This document shows, in pieces, positions 14,533 through 20,411 of a DNA stretch of 20,411 nt. The notes below the pieces were generated by a model. The model was not told the origin of the DNA. It searched no databases and saw only the letters and a list, made by a program, of their open reading frames with translations. A program made the position numbers and the translations under genes. Numbering within the stretch: position 1 is the stretch's first letter; every line of letters starts with the position of its first letter. Source of the DNA: RUG754 sp045545455. Lineage in GTDB: Bacteria; Bacillota; Clostridia; Peptostreptococcales; Anaerovoracaceae. Location of the stretch: contig JAZQAY010000104.1 of assembly GCA_045545455.1 (NCBI GenBank), positions 1-20,411 on the forward strand, given 5' to 3'.

Positions 14533-15723
14533 TTATTTGTCTACGTAGATTCCGCCTTCGATGACGCAGACTACAGGAGTCTTGTTGACTTCGCCCTTAT
14601 CGTTCCAGGTCATTCCTGTACCGGTAAGTCCGTCATATGAGAAGCCGCCTGTGAACTGTCCGATCATAGCTTCGCAGATCTCTTCGTTAGTCTGATCAGG
14701 GGAGAGTCCTGCTGCCTTGAATGCATCATAGAGAGCGTAGATGGCGTCGTATCCGTCAGCTGCGAACTGGTTGGGTACTTCGTTATATGCTGCCTGATAC
14801 TTCTCAACGAAGGAAGCAACGTTCTCATCTGTTGACCACGGGTTGAAAGGAGTCATGAGCATAACGCCCTCAGCAAGTGCTGTATCGAAGCCTTCCATAT
14901 CAAGGATACCGTCCATACCGTCTACTCCGAAGAATACAGGTGCATAGTTCATATCCTTAGCCTGTTTCATGATAACTGATGCAGGTGTGTAATAAATAGG
15001 AAGGAATACTACTTCTGCTCCGGCAGACTTCATTGAAGTAAGCTGTGCGCTGTAGTCAGCATTGGTATCATCGGGATAAGTCTCTGTTGCCACGATCTCG
15101 CCACCCTTGGACTCGAGCTCTGCCTTGAATGAGTTGAAGATACCTGTTGAATAAGGATCAGAGTTGTTGTAGATAACGCCGACCTTCTGTCCGGCCATGT
15201 TCTCTGCGATGTAGTCAGCAGCCTTGATTCCCTGGTTAGGGTCTGTGAAGCATACCTGGAATACGTTATCCTTACCTGCGGTAACGTCAGCAGATGAAGC
15301 AGAAGGAGTAAGTTCGAATACTCTGTCTTCATAGGTGATAGCTGATGTAGCGATGCAGGATCCGGTGGTAACTGTTCCCATCATGATCTGGATGCCCCAG
15401 TCTTTAAGTTTGTTGTAAGCGTTTACAGCCTTTTCACCGTCAGCTTCGTCGTCTTCCATCTTGAATTCGATCTGAAGGTCAGGGTTAGCTTCGTTGATCT
15501 CAGCAACTGCGATCTCGGCACCCTGCTTAACAGCAACGCCGTAAATGGAAGCTCCGCCTGTAAGAGGACCGGATGAACCGATCTTGATAACTGCTGCGCC
15601 TTCTGCTGCTCCGCTGTCTCCGGAACCGCTGTCACTTGAGCCGCCGCAGGCTGCAAAGGTGAATACCATAGCCAATGCCAGTGCAATGACCATAAACTTT
15701 TTGAAATAACTGTTTTTCTTCAT
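14533..15723 (-). CDS. livK: Branched-chain amino acid ABC transporter substrate-binding lipoprotein, 396 aa
   Basis: The extracytoplasmic receptor that captures Leu/Ile/Val (or related amino acids) and delivers them to LivHM. It has a lipoprotein signal peptide: Lys-rich start, hydrophobic core VIALALAMVFTF, lipobox FAAC with Cys26, then a Ser/Gly linker. The mature part is a Peripla_BP_6 (type I) fold beginning IKIGSSGPLTGGASIYG, with VGVIYNNSDPYSTG and FAADGYDAIYALYDA. The ATG at 15723 has AGGAGG ten bases upstream; an open frame extends 28 codons further but runs back through the attenuator terminator, so it is not used. It is first in the operon and lies about 60 bases after that terminator. 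Exact specificity is inferred from family and the leader peptide. Confidence 0.93.
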   Translation of the reverse strand: MKKNSYFKKFMVIALALAMVFTFAACGGSSDSGSGDSGAAEGAAVIKIGSSGPLTGGASIYGVAVKQGAEIAVAEINEANPDLQIEFKMEDDEADGEKAVNAYNKLKDWGIQIMMGTVTTGSCIATSAITYEDRVFELTPSASSADVTAGKDNVFQVCFTDPNQGIKAADYIAENMAGQKVGVIYNNSDPYSTGIFNSFKAELESKGGEIVATETYPDDTNADYSAQLTSMKSAGAEVVFLPIYYTPASVIMKQAKDMNYAPVFFGVDGMDGILDMEGFDTALAEGVMLMTPFNPWSTDENVASFVEKYQAAYNEVPNQFAADGYDAIYALYDAFKAAGLSPDQTNEEICEAMIGQFTGGFSYDGLTGTGMTWNDKGEVNKTPVVCVIEGGIYVDK

Positions 15724-15784
15724 TTCTTTCTTTCCTCCTAAAGAATTGATCTGAAACCTTTCATCACTTGTCAGCCCACAGAAG

Positions 15785-15821
15785 CCAAAAGTAAAAGCCC
15801 GGGGCACATGCCACAGGCTTT
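15785..15821 (-). terminator. Attenuator terminator in the liv leader
   Basis: On the minus strand AAAGCCTGTGGC (15810-15821), loop ATGT, GCCCCGGGCTTT (15794-15805) forms a 12-position stem with one mismatch and one G-U pair. It runs into TTTTACTTTT. It lies between the leader peptide and livK, so transcription must pass it to reach the transporter genes. Confidence 0.82.
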
Positions 15822-15873
15822 GAAAGTTCTTAGTATTCGTAAACAGGTCTATCCATTCTGAACTCTTATCTTC

Positions 15874-15949
15874 GCCCGCAGCTCAATATTCATCATTTAT
15901 TAGCAGTACATCGGCTGCAATAATAATGACGCTGATAATGATAGAGCTG
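15874..15949 (-). promoter_or_regulatory. Competing leader RNA segments (antiterminator / anti-antiterminator)
   Basis: Segment 2, GAGCTGCGGGC (15874-15884), overlaps the leader stop codon. Its GCTGCGGGC can pair over nine positions with GCCTGTGGC (15810-15818), the 5' arm of the terminator, which would block termination. Alternatively segment 2 can pair with CAGCTC (15944-15949), or TTGCAGC (15914-15920) with GCTGCGG, both inside the leader reading frame. Several pairs are G-U. The mutually exclusive set 1:2, 2:3 and 3:4 matches a classical attenuator; I derived it by eye, not by folding. Confidence 0.68.
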
Positions 15950-15969
15950 AGAACTATTACAGAGTTCAT
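15883..15969 (-). CDS. Leader peptide of the liv operon, 28 aa, rich in Ile/Val/Leu
   Basis: A short reading frame too small for standard gene calling. The ATG at 15969 has GGGGAGG eight bases upstream and lies about 26 bases after the predicted transcription start. Of 28 residues, 8 are Ile, 4 Val and 3 Leu, including the runs VIVL (residues 4-7), IIISVIII (10-17) and VLLI (21-24); it ends NDEY-TGA. The pattern resembles the enteric ilvGMEDA leader peptide. Position, binding site, composition and the competing hairpins downstream together suggest it senses charged branched-chain tRNAs by ribosome stalling. The alternative is a small membrane peptide, since Ile/Val/Leu runs are also what a transmembrane helix looks like. 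Asp20 and the acidic tail, and the stop codon placed on a pairing segment, favour a regulatory role. Confidence 0.75.
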   Translation of the reverse strand: MNSVIVLSSIIISVIIIAADVLLINDEY

Positions 15970-16001
15970 TATGAATACCTCCCCATTTACAAGATGGGTC
16001 T

Positions 16002-16030
16002 ATATTATCACCTCTTCTACACAATGTCAA
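16002..16030 (-). promoter_or_regulatory. Promoter of the liv operon
   Basis: On the minus strand a perfect TTGACA (16025-16030) and TAATAT (16002-16007) are 17 bases apart, with TGA just before the -10 giving an extended -10. The predicted start is near 15995. A terminated leader transcript would be about 210 nucleotides. Confidence 0.83.
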
Positions 16031-16040
16031 TGATTTTTTG

Positions 16041-16076
16041 TAATAAAATCACAATTTTTTGCTGAAATTTGTGATT
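16041..16076 (-). terminator. AT-rich terminator after ligA
   Basis: On the minus strand AATCACAA (16069-16076) pairs with TTGTGATT (16047-16054). Three further A-U pairs lie inside, and TTTTATTA follows. It lies 12 bases after the ligA stop and ends just before the -35 of the liv promoter. Confidence 0.72.
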
Positions 16077-16088
16077 GTTAAACAAAAT

Positions 16089-18053
16089 TTATGGTTTTTT
16101 GCCCTCCTTAAGCCAGGATACCATATCCATCTCCGAAATAATGGGGATACCGAGCTCCTTTGCCTTTTTATTTTTACCTGAATTTGACGTCAGATCGTTA
16201 TTTATAAGGTAGGAAGTCTTGGCTGAAACTGAGCCTGCCACCTTCCCTCCGTTTGCTTCGATCTCGGCTTTAAGTGCATCTCTGTTTGGATAAGTCTCAA
16301 GGCTTCCTGTTATTACGAAGGTCATGTCCTTAAGGAGTTCACCTGCCTCTTCATAAGCAGTATCCAGTTCTACTTCCGAAAGGAGATCCTCCACCATGGA
16401 GACATTTTTCTCATCTCTGAAGAAGTCAACGTATGCCTCAGCCATGACGGAACCTATACCTTCTATGGTCACCAGTTCATCCGCATCCAGATTCCTTATC
16501 TTCTCCCAGTCATTTCTGCAGTAGTTGCTGACCAGCCCCGCATTCGCTCTTCCAAAGTTGGGGATACCAAGGGAATAAAGAAATGCCTGAGGCGTCACCT
16601 TCCTTGCCTTCTCAACAGCGTCACAAAGGTTCTTAAATGAAAGCTCCCCGAAACCTTCCATTACGACTATCTCGTCGTGGTGCTCGTCTATCCTGAAGAT
16701 ATCGGCGTACTCCCTGATGAGTCCCCTGTCTATAAGTTTTTCCAGGGTGGATTCGGACAGCCCCTCTATGTTCATGGCGTCCCGGGATACGAAGTGTGAA
16801 AAGCCCTTTATCTGCTTGGCAGGGCATTCCGGGTTGGGACAATTGAGTGTCTCTACTCCGTTTTCACTCTTTATTATCGTATCTCCTCCGCATACAGGGC
16901 AGGTCTCAGGAATATGTACGTTACCTGATCCTGTGAGATTCTCCGCGATCTGAGGAATGATCATGTTTGCCTTGTACACCCTTATTCTGTCGCCGATACC
17001 GAGTTTCAGTTCCTTCATGACCGAAACGTTATGCACCGACGCCCTTGATACGGTGGTCCCCTCCAGTTCCACGGGATCGAAGATGGCTACCGGGTTGATG
17101 AGTCCCGTGCGGGACGCCGACCACTCGATCTCCTTAAGTTCAGTCTCCGCCGTCTCGTCCTGCCATTTGAATGCTATGGAATCCCTGGGGAACTTAGCTG
17201 TCACACCCAGAGATCTTCCATATTCAATGTCGTTAAACGATACGACAAGTCCGTCTGAAGGTACAGGATTCTCTTCGATATGTTCAGCAAACCATTTTAT
17301 GGTCTCCTCCACAGTGCTTCCGGTGATCAGCTTATGTTCCACAACCTGGAAGCCCTGAGCTTTAAGCCAGTCGAACTGTTCTTTTCTGGTTACAAAATCT
17401 TTTCCCTCTGCGGAGACAAGAGCAAAAGCAAAAAACTTCACTCCCCTCTGCTTCGTGATCCTGGGGTCAAGCTGCCTTACTGAACCCGAGCAAAGATTCC
17501 TGGGATTCTTGTATTTGGAGCCCTCATCGGTAATTCCCGAATTGATCTTTTCGAAATCGTCATAGGTGATGACTGCCTCTCCCCTCAAGACCAGCTCACC
17601 TTTGAAATCTATATTAAGCGGTACGTTTGAAAATACTCTTGCGTTGTTGGTGATGACTTCTCCCACCTCGCCGTTTCCTCTGGTAACAGCCTTTGCCAGG
17701 CTTCCTCCGTCATATGTGAGTACCACGGTAAGGCCATCCAGTTTCCAGGACATGAGAGCCTCATGATCACCCACAAAGGACTTGAGAGTCCCAGGCTCCT
17801 TGGTCTTATCGAGGCTCAGCATCTTGGAAGGATGTGCTTCCTTGGGAAGCTCGGACAGCACCTCGTATCCCACGTTCTGTGTCGGGCTGTTTGAGAATAC
17901 GGTCCCGGTCTCCTTCTCCAGCTCCTGAAGCCTGTCGTAGAGCCTGTCGTACTCGTAGTTAGGCATGATCTCCCTGGCTTCCTGATAGTATGCATAGGAC
18001 GCCTCGTTAAGGGTCTCTATGAGCTGTTTCATTTCGTTGATCTTGTCATTCAT
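16089..18053 (-). CDS. ligA: NAD-dependent DNA ligase LigA, 654 aa, divergent catalytic motifs
   Basis: LigA seals nicks in replication and repair using NAD. Order of domains: Ia NMN-binding region (AYYQEAREIMPNYEYDRL, about 20-40); adenylation domain with the nucleophile Lys104 in KLDG, plus GELVLRGEA and NPRNLCSGSVRQLDP; OB fold; zinc finger (CPVCGG, then CPNPECPAKQ); helix-hairpin-helix repeats; and a C-terminal BRCT domain (MTFVITGSLETY). Odd points: the Glu two residues before the Lys in most LigA (ExK) is Ser here (SWKLDG), and the motif usually written DGVVIKVN reads DGLVVSFN, without the Lys. IAFKW keeps the later Lys. I recall similar sequences as the ordinary LigA in other Clostridia, so this is probably a lineage variant, not decay. 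ATG 18053 has AGGTGA five bases upstream and lies 21 bases after pcrA. Confidence 0.93.
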   Translation of the reverse strand: MNDKINEMKQLIETLNEASYAYYQEAREIMPNYEYDRLYDRLQELEKETGTVFSNSPTQNVGYEVLSELPKEAHPSKMLSLDKTKEPGTLKSFVGDHEALMSWKLDGLTVVLTYDGGSLAKAVTRGNGEVGEVITNNARVFSNVPLNIDFKGELVLRGEAVITYDDFEKINSGITDEGSKYKNPRNLCSGSVRQLDPRITKQRGVKFFAFALVSAEGKDFVTRKEQFDWLKAQGFQVVEHKLITGSTVEETIKWFAEHIEENPVPSDGLVVSFNDIEYGRSLGVTAKFPRDSIAFKWQDETAETELKEIEWSASRTGLINPVAIFDPVELEGTTVSRASVHNVSVMKELKLGIGDRIRVYKANMIIPQIAENLTGSGNVHIPETCPVCGGDTIIKSENGVETLNCPNPECPAKQIKGFSHFVSRDAMNIEGLSESTLEKLIDRGLIREYADIFRIDEHHDEIVVMEGFGELSFKNLCDAVEKARKVTPQAFLYSLGIPNFGRANAGLVSNYCRNDWEKIRNLDADELVTIEGIGSVMAEAYVDFFRDEKNVSMVEDLLSEVELDTAYEEAGELLKDMTFVITGSLETYPNRDALKAEIEANGGKVAGSVSAKTSYLINNDLTSNSGKNKKAKELGIPIISEMDMVSWLKEGKKP

Positions 18054-18074
18054 TTGAATCACCTGTTATTGCCG

Positions 18075-20321
18075 CTATACTTTCTTAAGAGGTGCCATTC
18101 CAATGGCCAGTTTCTTTGTTCCGAAATCGTCGAACACTACGGTCACCGTGGTGTTTGTGGCGTCCACTACTATGCCGTGACCGAACTTGCCGTGAGTCAC
18201 GTTGTCCCCTATTTCAAAGGCTTCGGAGCTCACCGTCTTCTTCACCTGCTGCTTAGCGAATCTCAGGGGATCGTAGTATGACGGCTGTTCCTGTCCATGA
18301 CCTCCGAATGGCGATACAGGGGCTTTCGCAAAGCCGTCCAGAGTGCCGAGACCGAGTCCCAGCCTGTCGCCTGATTTCTTATTTATATATGAGTTTCCAA
18401 TAGCATCCAGCAGTTTGGGATCTATCTCCGATATGAACATTGATTCCCTGGCGAAGTCACCGTGCCCGTAGGTCACCCTGTACTGGGCCGATGTGAGGAT
18501 CAGTTTCTCCCTGGCTCTGGTCATTCCAACATAGCAGAGTCTCCTCTCCTCTTCGATCCCGGCTTCCGTATCCATGGATCTGAAGCTTGGAAACAGTCCG
18601 TCCTCCATACCGGGCATGAATACCACGGGGAATTCCAGTCCCTTGGCGCTGTGAAGAGTCATAAGGGTAACCTTTCCCTGCGTCTCATCATAGTTATCGG
18701 TATCGCTCTGGGTGGATACCCTTTCAAGGAACTCATCCAGTGTGGCTTCCTCACCGACATCTTCCTTTTCCTTCTCATAATCGTATATAAACGATTTGAA
18801 ATCCAGGAGGTTTTCGATCCTGCTCTCCGCTTCCTGAGTGTTCTGGGCTTCGAGAGCTCCCAGGTATCCGGTCTTTACCAAAAGGTTATCATATATGTCT
18901 GAAACTCTCAGGTTATCTCTTTCTTCTATGCATTCCCGGATAACGTCCAGCATCGACTTCAGTGATTCTCTCGCCTTCCTGGTGAAACTGTCAAGGGTAT
19001 CATCCTCCAGAAGACATTCAAACATGCTCATGCCTCTTACCTGTGCCAGCGCCCTGTACTTGGCAAGGGTCGTGGGTCCTATACCCCTCTTGGGCTCATT
19101 TATGATCCTTTCAAGAGCGATATCGTCCCTGGGATTTACCACAAGCCGCATGTAGCTTATCATGTCCTTGGTCTCTTTTCTCTCATAGAAACTGAAACCT
19201 GAAAGGATCTGATAAGGGATCCTGGCCCTCTTCAGAGCGTCCTCAAAAAGTCTGGACTGGGCATTCGTCCTGTAGAGCACCGCAAAATCATCAAAGCTTC
19301 TTCCAAGCTGCCCCAGGAATCTGATCTCCTGAGCGACATATGCCGCTTCATCCTTATCGGAGTCCAGCCTGTTATATATGACCAGGTCCCCCTCTTCCTT
19401 ATCAGTCCAGAGTTTCTTTGATTTCCTGTCGTGATTGTTCTTTATAACGGAGTTAGCGCAGGCAAGGATGTTCTTGAAGGATCTGTAGTTCTGTTCAAGC
19501 TTTACGACCTTGGCGCCCTTGAAATCCTTTTCGAAATCCAGGATATTACGGATATCGGCGCCTCTCCACTGATAGATGCACTGATCGTCATCGCCGACAA
19601 CGCAGAGATTTCTGTGCTGCATGGCGAGGAGGTGTATCAGCTCGTACTGGATGCGGTTTGTGTCCTGATACTCATCCACCATGATGTAACGGAACCTTCT
19701 CCTGTAATCATCCAGTATATCAGGATTGTCCCTTAAAAGATGATATGCCTTAAGGAGCAGATCATCGAAATCCATGGCATTGTTTTTCTTAAGAGCAGCC
19801 TCATAATCCTTATATACCTTGTAGTAGACTCTGGAGGTGGGAGTATCCATCTCCATCTCCTTAAACTTTTCAGGATCCCAGTCGCGTTCCTTGCACTTGC
19901 TGATGATAGAAGAAAGAAGCGGATAGGGATAGTCCTTGGAGTCGATGTTTCTTTCCTTATATATATTCTTAAGGACAGCTTTCTGATCCACGGTATCGTA
20001 TACAACGAAACTCTTAGTGTAGCCCACCTTCTCCGGGTACTCCCTGAGCATACGAAGACTCATGGCATGGAAGGTCATGATCCACATGCCGGGACACACT
20101 CCAACCAGCTTCTCCACCCTGTCTCTCATCTCCGACGCAGCCTTATTTGTAAAGGTAACTGCCAGGATGTTATATGGTCTCACGCCTTCTTCAATAAGAT
20201 AAGCGATCCTGTGAGTCATGGTCTGGGTCTTGCCGGAGCCGGCTCCCGCTAATATAAGAAGCGGTCCTTCAGTATACTGGACTGCTTCTCTTTGTTCTTT
20301 ATTTAAGTGATCTAAATTCAT
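18075..20321 (-). CDS. pcrA: UvrD/PcrA-type 3'-5' DNA helicase, 748 aa
   Basis: A superfamily 1A helicase acting in mismatch and excision repair, rolling-circle replication and RecA displacement. The Q motif is LNKEQREAV (6-14), motif I is AGAGSGKT (25-32) and motif II is VDEYQDTNRIQ. Motif III is DDDQCIYQWRGAD. Motif V is TLHSAKGLEFPVVFMPG and motif VI is LCYVGMTRAREKL. The C-terminus is the PcrA-type Tudor-like domain (GDNVTHGKFGHGIVVDA). Length and motifs are normal. The start at 20321 is the only reasonable one because the family N-terminus begins there and an in-frame stop lies just upstream. No Shine-Dalgarno sequence is visible, and a TATAAT sits six bases before the ATG. It forms an operon with ligA, a common pairing in Gram-positives. 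Confidence 0.96.
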   Translation of the reverse strand: MNLDHLNKEQREAVQYTEGPLLILAGAGSGKTQTMTHRIAYLIEEGVRPYNILAVTFTNKAASEMRDRVEKLVGVCPGMWIMTFHAMSLRMLREYPEKVGYTKSFVVYDTVDQKAVLKNIYKERNIDSKDYPYPLLSSIISKCKERDWDPEKFKEMEMDTPTSRVYYKVYKDYEAALKKNNAMDFDDLLLKAYHLLRDNPDILDDYRRRFRYIMVDEYQDTNRIQYELIHLLAMQHRNLCVVGDDDQCIYQWRGADIRNILDFEKDFKGAKVVKLEQNYRSFKNILACANSVIKNNHDRKSKKLWTDKEEGDLVIYNRLDSDKDEAAYVAQEIRFLGQLGRSFDDFAVLYRTNAQSRLFEDALKRARIPYQILSGFSFYERKETKDMISYMRLVVNPRDDIALERIINEPKRGIGPTTLAKYRALAQVRGMSMFECLLEDDTLDSFTRKARESLKSMLDVIRECIEERDNLRVSDIYDNLLVKTGYLGALEAQNTQEAESRIENLLDFKSFIYDYEKEKEDVGEEATLDEFLERVSTQSDTDNYDETQGKVTLMTLHSAKGLEFPVVFMPGMEDGLFPSFRSMDTEAGIEEERRLCYVGMTRAREKLILTSAQYRVTYGHGDFARESMFISEIDPKLLDAIGNSYINKKSGDRLGLGLGTLDGFAKAPVSPFGGHGQEQPSYYDPLRFAKQQVKKTVSSEAFEIGDNVTHGKFGHGIVVDATNTTVTVVFDDFGTKKLAIGMAPLKKV

Positions 20322-20327
20322 GCTTTG

Positions 20328-20333
20328 ATTATA
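20328..20333 (-). promoter_or_regulatory. Extended -10 promoter of pcrA-ligA, placed for a leaderless mRNA
   Basis: On the minus strand a perfect TATAAT is preceded by TGA (extended -10 TGnTATAAT). Only CAAAGC separates it from the pcrA ATG, so the predicted +1 falls on or next to the A of the start codon. The -35 region (TTTTTA at about 20351-20356) is weak, which an extended -10 can offset. Confidence 0.7.
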
Positions 20334-20350
20334 TCATATGAGAAGGCAAA

Positions 20351-20376
20351 TAAAAAGCACCGGATAAACCGGTGCT
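20351..20376 (-). terminator. Intrinsic terminator of the gene upstream of pcrA (gene outside window)
   Basis: On the minus strand AGCACCGG, loop TTTAT, CCGGTGCT forms a perfect 8-bp stem followed by TTTTTATTT. It shows that a minus-strand gene lying beyond 20411 ends here and that pcrA needs its own promoter. Confidence 0.88.
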
Positions 20377-20411
20377 GATTATTTATTATACTAATTCAAG
20401 GAATACTGCCT

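Noticed and set aside
15724..15807. N-terminal extension of LivK by 28 residues
   Set aside because: The extension lacks a ribosome binding site, overlaps the attenuator terminator, and would precede a complete lipoprotein signal peptide that starts at 15723 behind AGGAGG.
15724..16001. T-box or other known riboswitch upstream of livK
   Set aside because: I looked for the T-box consensus around TGGNACCGCG and for specifier-loop geometry and found none; the peptide-coded attenuator explains the hairpins better.

Overview
The window looks like chromosome of an anaerobic Gram-positive bacterium of the Clostridia (Bacillota). The reasons are the SRP RNA-dnaX-ybaB-recR order, strong GGAGG-type ribosome binding sites, sigma-A-like promoters, a class B sortase, a YitT protein, and a divergent LigA of a kind I recall from Clostridia. 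Genus cannot be read from the sequence. Apart from the 3' end of uvrB at the left edge, every gene lies on the minus strand. I see no phage, insertion sequence, CRISPR array, tRNA or rRNA.

Layout from left to right. Positions 1-495 hold the end of uvrB and a terminator shared with the convergent genes. Positions 559-3838 are a three-gene catabolic operon in decay. Its first gene, an FMN/4Fe-4S/FAD enoate-reductase-like enzyme, looks intact. The second (D-2-hydroxyacid dehydrogenase) and third (UxaA-type altronate/galactarate dehydratase) carry frameshifts and large internal deletions. Positions 3981-8880 are a housekeeping run, read right to left: SRP RNA, dnaX, ybaB, recR, srtB, yitT, ybaK, terminator. 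Positions 8932-10098 hold a monocistronic unit for an unrecognised membrane-anchored repeat protein, with its own promoter and terminator. Positions 10118-16030 are a branched-chain amino acid ABC transporter operon: livK, livH, livM, livG, livF and a cytidylate-kinase-like gene. Positions 16041-20333 are the pcrA-ligA operon, whose promoter sits so close to the pcrA ATG that its mRNA is probably leaderless.

The most interesting region is the 280-base leader of the liv operon. A strong promoter is followed by a well-placed ribosome binding site and a 28-codon reading frame in which 15 codons are Ile, Val or Leu. Its stop codon overlaps a segment that can pair either with the leader reading frame or with the 5' arm of an intrinsic terminator just before livK. 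This is the layout of classical ribosome-mediated attenuation, as in the enteric ilv leaders. Here it would control an uptake operon in a Clostridia-like genome, where T-box control is the more familiar solution. I see no T-box.

Functional grouping: DNA repair and replication genes (uvrB, recR, dnaX, ligA, pcrA) frame the window. The liv operon would import Leu/Ile/Val under a leader that senses their charged tRNAs. SrtB and YitT add envelope functions to the recR operon.
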